In this document: positions 27,809 through 37,719 of the stretch, piece after piece
How positions within the stretch are numbered: the stretch's first letter is position 1
Layout of the letters: the number at the start of each line of letters is the position of its first letter
Assembly (NCBI GenBank): GCA_022447225.1
Contig: JAKVAZ010000007.1
Location: 360,475-424,474, forward strand
DNA length: 64,000 bases
Direction: 5' to 3'
DNA from: Fuerstiella sp.
GTDB lineage: Bacteria; Planctomycetota; Planctomycetia; Planctomycetales; Planctomycetaceae
Position numbers and translations under genes: made by a program
Notes under the pieces: generated by a model
What the model was told of the DNA's origin: nothing
Database searches by the model: none
The model's input: only the letters and a program-made list of their open reading frames with translations

Positions 27809-28528
27809 ATGTCGACCGATCTCTCCAGTTCTGAACAAGTGATCAGGCAGATGAAACTGTGCGAGGAACGCATCGGTTACGAGTTTCGCAGTCAGACACT
27901 GCTGCAACAGTCAATGACTCACAGTTCCTGTGCGTCATCCCGACTGGATTGCAATGAACGCCTTGAATTCCTGGGTGATGCAATACTGGGAATGGTGATT
28001 TGTCGTTATCTGTATGAACAGTTTCCGGATCGACGTGAGGGACAGTTGACTCAGCAAAAATCAAGCCTGGTCAGCCGAACAACCTGTGCACGTGTGGCCC
28101 GTCGGTTGGGGGCAGCGGATCTGATTCTGGTGGGACGCGGACTCCAGGCAATTCCGGAATCCATTGATGCTGCTCTGGTCGAATCGCTGATTGCAGCAAT
28201 CTACCTGGATGGCGGTATTGAGGCGGCTACAGCCTTTATCCTGAGGAGTTTTGACGAAGAGCTAAAAATTTGTACCAGCGGTGAGCCGGAGAATTACAAG
28301 AGTATATTGCAGGAAGAAACTCAGCGCAGACGCAGCATCGGGCCCACATATGTGGTCGTCGATCAGCGGGGGCCGGATCATGCACGGGAATACTGTAGTG
28401 TTGTTGAGTTCGACGGCCGGCAATTTGAGTCAGCCTGGGGACGAACCAAGAAGGAAGCAGAACAGAAAGCTGCCATGAATGCGTTACAGATAATCAATCC
28501 TGAGTTGCTGGTGGTGGATCCGGATTGA
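27809..28528 (+). CDS. rnc: Ribonuclease III
   Basis: RNase III cuts double-stranded RNA during rRNA and mRNA processing. The ATG at 27809 is preceded by CAGGAAA and gives MSTDLSSSE, 239 residues. The catalytic domain (about 10-155) holds the signature NERLEFLGDAIL with its Glu and Asp ligands. The second metal-binding pair normally reads S-I-L-A-D-x-x-E; here it is SIDAALVE, so the Glu is kept but the usual Asp position is Ala (an Asp sits two residues earlier). A dsRBD follows (about 165-232), starting NYKSILQEE and ending TKKEAEQKAAMNAL. Confidence 0.93.
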   Translation: MSTDLSSSEQVIRQMKLCEERIGYEFRSQTLLQQSMTHSSCASSRLDCNERLEFLGDAILGMVICRYLYEQFPDRREGQLTQQKSSLVSRTTCARVARRLGAADLILVGRGLQAIPESIDAALVESLIAAIYLDGGIEAATAFILRSFDEELKICTSGEPENYKSILQEETQRRRSIGPTYVVVDQRGPDHAREYCSVVEFDGRQFESAWGRTKKEAEQKAAMNALQIINPELLVVDPD

Positions 28529-28577
28529 ACAACAGCAGAATCCAGACCGTACCAGAGATCGAGTCGACAACAATGTA

Positions 28578-28594
28578 CAGTACGCTCGGTACTG
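28578..28594 (+). repeat. Hairpin between rnc and the SMP-30-like gene
   Basis: CAGTAC and GTACTG pair across a five-base loop, 33 bases before the ATG at 28628. It could be a processing or leader structure. No T tract follows, so termination is not indicated. Confidence 0.3.
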
Positions 28595-28627
28595 AGTTCA
28601 CTTACGTACTGAAACACAGGAAACACT

Positions 28628-29596
28628 ATGAATCGAAGACCCTGTAAAATCCTCCTGCGTCCGGATTCCGACGCTTTCCGATTTCTTCCGGAAGGTCCCT
28701 ATTCGTGCCCTGACGGTCGACTCAGCTGGGTGGCTATTCAACATGGCTCTGAGTCGACCTGCGGTTCCATTCATCTGCTGGATCCGGTGACCTCCCGGGA
28801 CGAATCATTTGAACTTCCGGGACGTCCCGGATTTGCGTTTCCTGCTGACCGACCGGGAGTGTTTGTGTGCGGTGCCGAACGATCACTGGGACTGTTCGAC
28901 ATATCCACCGGCATCTGGACAGAATTTGCATCCGGCATCGATACGGCGGTTGAAAATACGATCATCAACGATGGTGTTGTGTACCGCGGAAATTTAATCT
29001 TTGGCTGCAAAGACCTTGAGTTTGCATCTCCCAAAGCGGGGCTCTATCTCTGGCGTGCGTCTGACCACCAGTTGGTACAGTTGCGCAATGACCAACTGTG
29101 CTCGAACGGAAAGGCTGTCATTCAGAACGATGAGGGATTGTTGCTGTTTGATATCGATTCGCCGCGCAAAACAATTACTGTCAGTGAACTTGATATTCAG
29201 TCCGGTCAGACTGGTGAACCGACAGTGATCGTTGATCTGACGTCGGAGGATGTGTTTCCGGACGGAATGATTCTGACTCCGGACCACAAGAGTCTGATCG
29301 TGGCCATGTATAATCCTCAGGATGCCGCCTGTGGCGAAGCTCGTCAGTATGCAATCCACGATGGAAAGATGGAGTGTCTTTGGGAGTGTCCGGGAGCGGT
29401 CCAGGTCACGTGTCCCCAGTTGCTGCAGATGGATTCCGGTGTCAAACTTGTACTGACGACAGCGGTGGAACATTTACCGTCAGAACGGCTCAACCGTCAG
29501 CCAAACGCAGGCTGTCTGTTTATCGGTGACACGGAATTCGAAAGTATCGGAAATCAGCCCGTATTTCCAATCGGGACGCTTCTGCAGGAAGCTTGA
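28628..29596 (+). CDS. SMP-30/gluconolactonase-like (LRE family) protein
   Basis: A 322-residue six-bladed propeller resembling SMP-30/gluconolactonase enzymes, which hydrolyse sugar lactones using a divalent metal. The first metal-binding Glu fits LPEGPYSC near residue 22, and the DG of VFPDGMILTPD near 213 fits the late metal Asp. An internal N ligand is likely in SNGKAV near residue 158. There is no signal peptide, so the protein is cytoplasmic. AGGAAA precedes the ATG by four to five bases. Substrate assignment is not possible from the motifs; a lactonase role is inferred. Confidence 0.75.
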   Translation: MNRRPCKILLRPDSDAFRFLPEGPYSCPDGRLSWVAIQHGSESTCGSIHLLDPVTSRDESFELPGRPGFAFPADRPGVFVCGAERSLGLFDISTGIWTEFASGIDTAVENTIINDGVVYRGNLIFGCKDLEFASPKAGLYLWRASDHQLVQLRNDQLCSNGKAVIQNDEGLLLFDIDSPRKTITVSELDIQSGQTGEPTVIVDLTSEDVFPDGMILTPDHKSLIVAMYNPQDAACGEARQYAIHDGKMECLWECPGAVQVTCPQLLQMDSGVKLVLTTAVEHLPSERLNRQPNAGCLFIGDTEFESIGNQPVFPIGTLLQEA

Positions 29597-29802
29597 GCTG
29601 TCGTACTCCTTACGCTGTATTCGGAGAAATACGTCATTGCATCATCTAAATGTCTTTAACGGCTGATTGCCGGAGACCATCAGATTCCGGATCTCCGTGA
29701 CCTGTGTGGAGGTGGATGATGTGTACGTCCGTTACTATGGATTCTGCGTCGTAATGCAGTAGAACTGTGACACAACAACCCTGTGACTGTCGGTAGAGGC
29801 GG

Positions 29803-32748
29803 CTAACGCAAAGTTCCCAGATACGTCACAAGATCGGCGACCTGCTGAGCCGTCATGTCTCGAAACAGCAGATCCGGCATCATTGATTTCTCCTGCGAAA
29901 GTAGCTCTTCGATGTTTGTTGCCGGAATGTGATTAAGTTTGTTTGAGGCATCTTTGAGGACCACCTCATTTTCATCCTTACTGATCAACAGTCCTGTGAT
30001 GACCAGACCGTCTTTGGTTTCAGCGAGATAATTGATGTACTTTTGGTCAATTTGTCTGGACGGATCGAGAATGCTTTCCAGTAACTGACCAGCGTTGAGT
30101 TTCTTTCCGATGGCTGTCAGGTCGGGACCCACTTCCCTGCCCTGCTGTTCGATGCGATGGCAGTTACGACACGATACGCTGTCTGACTGCATGAACAGCT
30201 GTCTGCCGCGAACCGGATCGCCGGTAAGTGACAGGATTTGCTCGGGTTTTACGACATTACCAAGTCGTTTTACACGATTGTCGACTGACAAAAATCGTTC
30301 AAACAGATCACGAACTTCCGGTTTACTGTGCCGTGTACCCAACTGAATCGTGGTTGCCGCGACTGTTGCAGATAACTCACCGCGATCCACAGACCGCAGC
30401 AGCTGGAGTGCCCCGGTTGTAGAAGAGAACAGTTGAATCAGACCTTCGGACTGTTCTGTCGCTGAATCGGCCTGCCGGAGCTGTTTGAGGTGCTTTGCAT
30501 TTTGGATGCTGAACGGAGCCGGAGACTTTACCGTATCTTCCCGGGGCAGCTGACTCAGCCATTCCTGTATCAGAGCAATACCGTTGAGGTCGACCTCGGT
30601 TGAGCCAATTTTTGGCATTCGTCCACTGCCAAGCTTGGTGATGCGGTAAAACAAAACTGATCGGAACGGATCACCAGGAGTGATCACTCGGGCCCCATGG
30701 ATGCCGAAAGTTCCCTGGGAAGGGCGGGCGTTGATCATCTTTGTATTGTCGAGTGGAAGGTCGAACTGCATTTCTGACAGGACCGAACCGCCTGCATGCA
30801 TGCGGTGACAATGGGAGCAGTTGGTGTGGAGATACGCCCGTGCTCGATCCTCGACAGAGGCTGTCGTGTCAACCGGATTCGTCAGTTGGGGACTGTTCTC
30901 TGAAGGCGCGAGGGATTCGATAAGTCCAATATGTGTGTAAGTTTCCAGTTGAGAAGCTGAAACCCGACCATAGTTGTGATGTCGATTCAGTTGTGCTGTA
31001 TTGAAGCCCAGAGGTGGACCGGACCAGCTATTGTGACATCGCTGGCATTCTGCTCGTCCCGCGAATCTCCAGGTCTGTTTTCGAATTCCGGCCGGAGCAT
31101 CGGAATCGGCAATTTCGAGAGTGAATTCGGAACCGGACGCACCGACCAGCGTGGCATCTGTTTGTTCGATGTTCCACTTGTAGGTGTAAGGATTCCATAC
31201 AGTGCCATCGAAGTGCAGAATCTGAGTTTCCACGCGGTGACGTGTAGCGGGATCTCCCTGCTGCATCTCGATTGATAACGTTCTGGCCAGTACGGAATCC
31301 TCTGGAAACAACCATTTTGCCCCATCGGGGCGGATGGAAAGGTCATCCGGAATGCCGACATGTCGTTCGGCCACAGCAAAATCAGCCCAAGGTTCGGCAT
31401 TGATCGAATAGGGAATGACACCCGTTTCCGGCAGCAGTTGGTCGGTGGATCGAAACAGACCTGTTTCACTGAGTTTGTGCGGAAATTTTTCGGAAATGTC
31501 CGGCCGGGGATTGGGTACCAGTCGATTGATGGTTCCCGCCGCGTGATCCAGGAAATACATCTCTCCATCGTGATCTTCCCCAAATCCGGCAATACGGTGG
31601 GTTGTATCTGCGATCTCCTGATGTTCGACGACGTTTCCGTTTTCGTATCGTAAGCTCCAGAATTTACCGGTGTCGTAGTCACCGTAGATGTGATGACCGT
31701 AGAGCTCTTTTAGACGCGAACCGTAGTACGTGAGTCCATCTGTAATCGACGATGATTCGGAATGGGGATGTGCGATCGTTGGAGGCAGGATTGGTGTGGG
31801 CCCGCGCTGCCACTCCGGATTAGTTGAGGCTGGTCCTTCTTTGATAGCCCAGCCGTAGTTTCCTCCTCGTTCGACATGGTTCATGCTTTCCCACAATTCC
31901 CATCCCACATCTCCGACCCACAGGTCACCTGTTTTGCGATCAATGCTCATTCGCCACGGATTGCGAAAACCATATGCCCATATTTCACCGCGAACGTTTG
32001 GTAGACCGACAAACGGGTTATCCGCCGGGATGCGATAATTTTTTCCATCTTCAGCGTGGTCGATATCCAGACGCAGAATGTTTGAAAGCAGGTTGCTGAC
32101 ATCCTGGCCGGCCTTTTTCGGATCCGGTGGATTAGGTGCCCCGCCGTCCCCGGTGGAAATGTACAGGCATCCATCGTGACCAAACTTCAGACAGCAGCCG
32201 TTGTGCCCACCCGACCACCAGGTGAGGATTGTTGTTTCACTATTTACGTCGATTGTTGGTGGATCGGTGTCCGTCATCCGAAATCTTGCAACATGCGTTC
32301 CATCGTCCTGGTTCGATGCTTTGATGTAGCAAACGAAACAATAGCGGTTCTGCTCAAAATCCGGATGAAACGCGAGTGCATAAGTCTGCTGCACACCATC
32401 AATTTCTTTGGCAAGATCAATGACCAGATTCGCTTGTTTGACATCGGGATCATTGGGGAAAGAAAAGATTTTTCCGGACTGTTCAACGATGAAAATGCGA
32501 TTGCTGCCAGGGGCGACGGTGATGTCAAGACAGCCGCTGAATTTGAGCGCTGGAAACGCACGTTCACCGACGTAGGGGAGTGGGGGGAGCGGTGAGCCTG
32601 TGATTCCTGACGTGGTCCAGTTCGCACGCTGCGGAATTCCGTATTCCGATATCTCGGCTCCTGACAGCTCTGTGGAGTTCAGTTGTGAAAACAGAGTGCA
32701 CAACAGTAACAACACGCCTGTGATTCGAAACACAAAGACCTCACGCAT
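29803..32748 (-). CDS. PQQ-dependent sugar dehydrogenase-like / cytochrome c fusion, secreted
   Basis: A signal peptide (about 8-30) precedes a glucose/sorbosone dehydrogenase beta-propeller (about 60-420) with GGHNGCCLKFGHDGCLYISTG and AYGFRNPWRMS, typical of soluble PQQ aldose dehydrogenases. The C-terminal half carries three CxxCH motifs: CQRCH near residue 570, CSHCH near 647 and CRNCH near 860, the last in a planctomycete-type cytochrome domain (SVSCRNCHRIEQQGREVGPDL). Periplasmic oxidation of a sugar-like compound with electron transfer to cytochrome is expected. It is the last gene of the minus-strand series beginning at 40187. Confidence 0.87.
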   Translation of the reverse strand: MREVFVFRITGVLLLLCTLFSQLNSTELSGAEISEYGIPQRANWTTSGITGSPLPPLPYVGERAFPALKFSGCLDITVAPGSNRIFIVEQSGKIFSFPNDPDVKQANLVIDLAKEIDGVQQTYALAFHPDFEQNRYCFVCYIKASNQDDGTHVARFRMTDTDPPTIDVNSETTILTWWSGGHNGCCLKFGHDGCLYISTGDGGAPNPPDPKKAGQDVSNLLSNILRLDIDHAEDGKNYRIPADNPFVGLPNVRGEIWAYGFRNPWRMSIDRKTGDLWVGDVGWELWESMNHVERGGNYGWAIKEGPASTNPEWQRGPTPILPPTIAHPHSESSSITDGLTYYGSRLKELYGHHIYGDYDTGKFWSLRYENGNVVEHQEIADTTHRIAGFGEDHDGEMYFLDHAAGTINRLVPNPRPDISEKFPHKLSETGLFRSTDQLLPETGVIPYSINAEPWADFAVAERHVGIPDDLSIRPDGAKWLFPEDSVLARTLSIEMQQGDPATRHRVETQILHFDGTVWNPYTYKWNIEQTDATLVGASGSEFTLEIADSDAPAGIRKQTWRFAGRAECQRCHNSWSGPPLGFNTAQLNRHHNYGRVSASQLETYTHIGLIESLAPSENSPQLTNPVDTTASVEDRARAYLHTNCSHCHRMHAGGSVLSEMQFDLPLDNTKMINARPSQGTFGIHGARVITPGDPFRSVLFYRITKLGSGRMPKIGSTEVDLNGIALIQEWLSQLPREDTVKSPAPFSIQNAKHLKQLRQADSATEQSEGLIQLFSSTTGALQLLRSVDRGELSATVAATTIQLGTRHSKPEVRDLFERFLSVDNRVKRLGNVVKPEQILSLTGDPVRGRQLFMQSDSVSCRNCHRIEQQGREVGPDLTAIGKKLNAGQLLESILDPSRQIDQKYINYLAETKDGLVITGLLISKDENEVVLKDASNKLNHIPATNIEELLSQEKSMMPDLLFRDMTAQQVADLVTYLGTLR

Positions 32749-32862
32749 TGGTTTAGCTTCGGCTAAAGGAAAATAGGAACTGGCCGTAAGAAGACCACTT
32801 CACCACCAGCGTCTGAGGGGTACAGCATGCGGGGTATCGAGGATTACTTTGGTTCCAGCTGA

Positions 32863-33987
32863 CTATGGCAAAGTCACATCCCAGACCTTTGCGAGTCGTG
32901 CTTTGCCGGCCGGTCCCTGGACCCGAAGTGTCACGACAAACTGTCCCGGTTTTTCGAATTGATGGATTGGATTACGTTCGTTCGACGTTTCGCCGTCGCC
33001 AAAATCCCAGTTCCACGATGTGATCTCCCCCCAGGAGTGATCATGAAATGCTACCGTCCGTTCCTGCCAGCTGATCACGTTGAACGACCAGTCTGCCTCA
33101 ACCGGTTTGCGGAGATTCTTTTCGATCGGCATCAGACGAAACGCAACCAGATCCGAGGCGTTGCCGTACATTGTTGTCTTGTGTGAGAGGTTCCAGAATC
33201 CAGCGTATTGATCTGAATTTTCATCATCATAGTCCAGGACAGCCCACGACAGACCTAACACCTGATCCTCCGTAAGTTTCGTTTGCACGGCCCGGGAGGG
33301 GTCGGGTGGCGCGTAGTCAAAGGGGGTGATGAAAAACTCGAGAATCAGGCGTCCGCTTTCAGCGTGTTTGAAGTTGTATTTGTAAGCAGCATTGGCATAT
33401 GGCAGATCTTTGATCCACGGCTGGCATCCCCACACCATCGTCCAGTCCTTACCTTCGGCAGGCGTATAGATGTGGTAGTTTTGGGCATGAACTCCGTGGA
33501 AGAGGAAATGCGTACTTAAATCGGCGCGCAGCTTTTTATTGGGATGCATAGAGCGGATAAATGGTCCGCCTGACAGGTCCCCGTCGACAACAACTTCAAA
33601 AATATCGTTGTGCAGATCGGTACGCCCGAAATCCCAGTAGTCGTCGGTGGCGTCATAAAGAAAATACAGTTGATTAAGTCCCTTGACCCAGCCGACTTTG
33701 ACCGATACCTCCAGATTCGTTGGGTCATGACGGTCTTCGAGACCTTTTACGGTTTCACGGAGCTGCCGTTGTCCGATCTGGTACGAATCAGGAACGATAT
33801 CCCAGTCCTGGGGGTCGCCGTCAATCCTCGGAATCCTGTCAGACGGAAACTGGAAGATTCTGAATTCAACGTCCGGTCTTGCCAGTGTGCGGAGTTTCTC
33901 AGGAGCATCCTGCGCTAATACATGGTTGGTACACACAAAGACGAACAGTGCGCAGACTGCCGTCGTTCCCATAGCCGTATGTCGCAT
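32863..33987 (-). CDS. Secreted DOMON/CBM9-like and PKD-domain protein
   Basis: The ATG at 33987 begins MRHTAMGTTAVCALFVFVC and gives a clear signal peptide. A TTG at 34002 would overlap the upstream stop codon as TTGA. The N-terminal domain (about 35-285) contains PRIDGDPQDWD and FEVVVDGDLSGGP, like DOMON or CBM9 carbohydrate-binding folds. The C-terminal domain (about 295-374) is a PKD repeat with ITSWNWDFGDGETSNERNPIH. PKD and CBM9 modules usually mediate binding or spacing at the cell surface, and no catalytic motif is seen. It lies directly after the DUF1501 gene. Confidence 0.82.
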   Translation of the reverse strand: MRHTAMGTTAVCALFVFVCTNHVLAQDAPEKLRTLARPDVEFRIFQFPSDRIPRIDGDPQDWDIVPDSYQIGQRQLRETVKGLEDRHDPTNLEVSVKVGWVKGLNQLYFLYDATDDYWDFGRTDLHNDIFEVVVDGDLSGGPFIRSMHPNKKLRADLSTHFLFHGVHAQNYHIYTPAEGKDWTMVWGCQPWIKDLPYANAAYKYNFKHAESGRLILEFFITPFDYAPPDPSRAVQTKLTEDQVLGLSWAVLDYDDENSDQYAGFWNLSHKTTMYGNASDLVAFRLMPIEKNLRKPVEADWSFNVISWQERTVAFHDHSWGEITSWNWDFGDGETSNERNPIHQFEKPGQFVVTLRVQGPAGKARLAKVWDVTLP

Positions 33988-33998
33988 GTTCAGTCTCG

Positions 33999-35327
33999 TC
34001 AAAGCAACTCATAAATCGGTCGACCGCTGCCGACGATGCTGACGGGGCGTCCACTGGCATCTTTGAAGTGTGTGTCGAGTGAGATGCCGAGTGTATGGTA
34101 GATGGTGGCCAGAAGATCCAGTGGAGTAGTCATACGCTCCTGAACGGCACCGCCCCATTTTTCACTGGCACCAACTATACGACCTCCCTGAATTCCCCCG
34201 CCTGCCAGCAGGACGCTGAAGCAATTGGACCAGTGGTCTCGTCCTGCATGTCCGTTGATTCGCGGTGTACGGCCGAATTCACCTACGCAGTAGATAATGA
34301 CGTCATCCAGCATTCCCCGATTGTCCAGATCCTGAACCAGTGTTGCGATGGCGCGGTCAAGCGGAGGCAGATGCTCTTCCAGTCCTTTTTCGACGTTGTC
34401 ATGGTGGTCCCAGTTGCCGGTGTTGATGTTCACGCACCGGGCGCCGGCCTCAACCAGTCGTCGGGCAAGCAGGGCACTTTGTCCGTAGCGATGGCGTCCG
34501 TATTGATCTCGCAACGCTGTTTCTTCGGCGGTCAGATCGAATGCAGCCCGCATATGATCCCCGGTTACCATTTCCAGTGCCTGTGTCTTGAACGTATCGA
34601 GCCCCTCCATAATGCCGCTGTCATCGACGTCGCGACGAAGGGTATCGAATATGCTGAGAAGGGAACGCCGAGAATTAACGCTGTTCGATGTCAGACCGGC
34701 GGGCAGCGACAGATTTGGAACTTTGAAGTTGGCGGCATTGGGATCAGTACCCACTTCGAAAGGGTTATGAGCCTTGCCCAGATAGACCGCTCCCTGATAT
34801 CCGAACGCTTCAGACTTTGGAATGCTGACGTAGGCTGGCATGGGAGGCTGCCGCGACCCGAGTGAACGCCCGATAACAGATCCGAATGACGGCTTTTGGG
34901 CCGCATTTCGTGCGAGTGTGGGGCCAAAGTAACCTGTCAGCATCCAGTGTGCGGACGGTGCATGAATCCCGTTCTCGTGATGAACCGATCGTACGATCGA
35001 AATCCGATCCATCACGCTGGCCTGCATTGGAATGCGTTCGCTGAAAATGACCCCGGGAACCGCTGTCTTAATCGGGTTGTAGAATCCTCGATAATCGACC
35101 GGGGATTCCGGCTTCATATCCCATGTGTCCTGCTGACTGATACCACCATCCGTCCAGAAGACGATGATTGACTTATTGCTTCCGGGATGTCCGGATTCTG
35201 CAGCCTGCGCTTCCAGTCTCAGCAGGTCGGACAGTCCGAGTCCAAGGACAGGTGCACCAATCTCCAGAAAGTTTCGACGAGTGACGCCCGAACAATTTCT
35301 AAATGAGTTGCCTGGGATTCGCAGCAT
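33999..35327 (-). CDS. DUF1501 domain protein, Tat-exported
   Basis: A 442-residue protein with a twin-arginine signal TRRNFLEIGAPVLGLGLSDLL near residues 15-35. It has the DUF1501 (sulfatase-like, alkaline-phosphatase fold) pattern: SIIVFWTDGGISQQDTWD at about 53-70, VHHENGIHAPSAHWMLTGY, and DNRGMLDDVIIYCVGEFGRTPRINGHAGRDHW. DUF1501 proteins are abundant in planctomycetes and usually sit next to DUF1549/DUF1553 genes. Their enzymatic activity is unproven. Here the gene follows that partner by 22 bases and precedes the PKD protein. Confidence 0.93.
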   Translation of the reverse strand: MLRIPGNSFRNCSGVTRRNFLEIGAPVLGLGLSDLLRLEAQAAESGHPGSNKSIIVFWTDGGISQQDTWDMKPESPVDYRGFYNPIKTAVPGVIFSERIPMQASVMDRISIVRSVHHENGIHAPSAHWMLTGYFGPTLARNAAQKPSFGSVIGRSLGSRQPPMPAYVSIPKSEAFGYQGAVYLGKAHNPFEVGTDPNAANFKVPNLSLPAGLTSNSVNSRRSLLSIFDTLRRDVDDSGIMEGLDTFKTQALEMVTGDHMRAAFDLTAEETALRDQYGRHRYGQSALLARRLVEAGARCVNINTGNWDHHDNVEKGLEEHLPPLDRAIATLVQDLDNRGMLDDVIIYCVGEFGRTPRINGHAGRDHWSNCFSVLLAGGGIQGGRIVGASEKWGGAVQERMTTPLDLLATIYHTLGISLDTHFKDASGRPVSIVGSGRPIYELL

Positions 35328-35349
35328 GGCCGGTTCTCCGGTGCCGGGT

Positions 35350-37719
35350 TCAGTGATTGAGCAAGAATTCGTTGGTTGCCAGTAATGACCACAGCAAATC
35401 TCGGCATGCTGTGGGGCGATCTTCCTGAGAATCTATAAATGACACGGCTGCTTCCCGTTCTGACGCAAGAGGGTACCTTGCCAGCATCGTCAGAAAACAG
35501 TCCGTGACCACGTCTTCGGTAGTGAGTTCGCCGGAAGCCAGCTGGCTGGCGTACCCGGGCTCTGCGGTCAGTTTACGCTGGATTTCCGTTGAATTAACAA
35601 GCTCGAGTGCCTGTGCGAGAGAGGGGGAATCCACCCGCTCACATTCGCAGGCCGACATGCGTGACGGCCGACCGAAGACATCAAGGAAATGCGCTGCGAC
35701 ATTTTCATCCGGCAAATCGATCGCTCGGATACCGGCAGGCATCCCTGGAAAACTGGTTGGCACTTCCAGTGCCTGGCTGATGCCGTCCAGCAGCACTTCA
35801 GCGGTCATTCGCCGGGGATAGAATCTGGCAAACGACTGTACGTCACCGGCGTTACCCTCATTGGGTGATGAATCCAGCAGATACACATAGCAGCCCGTGA
35901 TGGTACGAATCAGCTGTTTAACATCGAATCCGCTGGCAATGAAGCCATCCGACAGGGCGTCAAGCAGTTCGGGATTACTGGGGGGATTCGTACTGCGGGC
36001 ATCATCGATTGGGTGCACAATCCCACGACTTAGAAAGTGTGCCCAGATGCGATTGACCATCGTGCGAGCGAAGAACGGATTGTCGGGACCGGTCATCCAC
36101 CTTGCCAAATGAACACGAGGATCTGAAAAACCATCTGCTTCAAATGCAGCTGCGCCGAGAGGTTTCGGACTGAGCAGCTCACCGGAGCGCGGATGTTTCA
36201 TTGTTCCGTGCGACTTTACATAGATGATTTCGTTGGTCGGAACTTCTGCATCTGCGAATCCACCCTTTCTCCCCACACGTGAAAAGACCGCGGCCAGGCC
36301 GTAATAGTCTGACTGCGTCCAGCGCTCGGTTGGATGATTGTGACACTGTGCACACTGAATACGGACACCCAGAAAAGCCTGAGCCACAGATTCAACGTAC
36401 TCCGGCGTCTTTCGCACGGTGCGGTACCAGATCGTGGGAGGATTCTCGTTCTGGCTGCCACTGGCGGCGATGATCTCTGCGACGAACTGGTCATATGGTT
36501 TATTGGCGGCAATCGAGTCACGAATCCAAGCGCCAAATAACGTTGTGCCGGGCCGTTGTTTACTGGTCGAATAACCGGCGCCGCGGTTTTGCAGAATGTC
36601 GGCCCATTTCAGGGCAAAATAGCTGGAATACTCAGGACGTGCCAGAAGTCGATTGACCAATCGATTACGCTTGTCCGGACGATCGTCATTCAGGTACTCA
36701 GTGACTTCGTCCTTTGTTGGCAGTGTCCCGCAGATGTCTATCGTCAGTCGGCGGATCATTGTAGCGTCGTCTGCAGGTGTAGACGGAACAACTCCCATGC
36801 GTCGCCACTGCTGAAGCAACAGCCGGTCGATCTCCGAATTGCTGAATTTTTGTTCCAGGACGTCTAGTTGTTTTTGTACAGCAGCCATTTCGGAATCACT
36901 CCGTGCGAACGGAAGTGCTGCGTCAAACGTTACAATCTTTTCTCCAAACCGAGCCATCACCGACACCAGGCCTGATTGTGATGTTGTTGACACGAGCCCG
37001 CTGGAATCAACGGTTGCCACATCGGGCTGGTTCGATTCGTAGACAGTCTGGCGGGTAACATCACGGGACGTTCCGTCGGAAAAGAACGCGGTCACATTCA
37101 GTTGAATCAAAGACTCGGCACGGAGCGTTTTGACTGGGGATGCCAGTTCGATTCGAACCAGTTGCGGATCATCAGATTTTGGTTTAGCCGCACCCTGTGC
37201 AATCCAGGCAAGAAGGACGTCGTAGTCCTCACTGGATTTTTCCAGTCGCTGACCGCCGCCGTGTGGTGTTTCTGATGTTGCTTTCATCATCAGAAGACTG
37301 TGCTCCGGTGAGGCCGGAAGCAGCCGACGTCCTCGGGCGGCCTGGACAATTGCCTGGTGGTCGAATTCAGGATCGAATCCGAAAAGAGACAGTTTGAAGC
37401 CGTTTTGTCCGGTCGCTTTACCGTGACATCCCCCGCCGTTGCAGCCGAGTTTCGTGAGTATCGGAACCACATCCGTGGCAAAATACACCGGACGTGAGGA
37501 ACCGACTGACGGCAGCGGTTCACTGGCGTGCGTCACAAGGTGCGTGCTGCACAGCAATACGGTGACAGACAGGACTAGCGAAAAGATTTTCCAGCTGCGG
37601 ACATGTCGCTGAAACTGTTGCGGCACACAGAAACCCCTGTGAACCCGAAACACCGGAGCAATTGGTACCACCGCCTGGTCAGGAATCCGGCATTCAAAAT
37701 GTCGCATCGGTTTCTGCAT
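35350..37719 (-). CDS. DUF1549/DUF1553 protein with N-terminal CX4CH and BIG2-like domain
   Basis: A 789-residue exported protein. The ATG at 37719 overlaps the upstream stop in TGATG, supporting this start although it leaves about 40 residues before the hydrophobic segment at 42-62. Cys93-x4-Cys98-His99 (LGCNGGGCHG) resembles a non-standard haem-binding motif of planctomycete cytochromes. A BIG2-like domain (about 190-270) precedes DUF1549 (about 295-500, with CAQCHNHP near 460) and DUF1553 (about 530-770, with FFARTMVNRIWAHFLSRGIVHP). Function is unproven; electron transfer or binding of a polymer at the surface is proposed from the motifs. Confidence 0.92.
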   Translation of the reverse strand: MQKPMRHFECRIPDQAVVPIAPVFRVHRGFCVPQQFQRHVRSWKIFSLVLSVTVLLCSTHLVTHASEPLPSVGSSRPVYFATDVVPILTKLGCNGGGCHGKATGQNGFKLSLFGFDPEFDHQAIVQAARGRRLLPASPEHSLLMMKATSETPHGGGQRLEKSSEDYDVLLAWIAQGAAKPKSDDPQLVRIELASPVKTLRAESLIQLNVTAFFSDGTSRDVTRQTVYESNQPDVATVDSSGLVSTTSQSGLVSVMARFGEKIVTFDAALPFARSDSEMAAVQKQLDVLEQKFSNSEIDRLLLQQWRRMGVVPSTPADDATMIRRLTIDICGTLPTKDEVTEYLNDDRPDKRNRLVNRLLARPEYSSYFALKWADILQNRGAGYSTSKQRPGTTLFGAWIRDSIAANKPYDQFVAEIIAASGSQNENPPTIWYRTVRKTPEYVESVAQAFLGVRIQCAQCHNHPTERWTQSDYYGLAAVFSRVGRKGGFADAEVPTNEIIYVKSHGTMKHPRSGELLSPKPLGAAAFEADGFSDPRVHLARWMTGPDNPFFARTMVNRIWAHFLSRGIVHPIDDARSTNPPSNPELLDALSDGFIASGFDVKQLIRTITGCYVYLLDSSPNEGNAGDVQSFARFYPRRMTAEVLLDGISQALEVPTSFPGMPAGIRAIDLPDENVAAHFLDVFGRPSRMSACECERVDSPSLAQALELVNSTEIQRKLTAEPGYASQLASGELTTEDVVTDCFLTMLARYPLASEREAAVSFIDSQEDRPTACRDLLWSLLATNEFLLNH

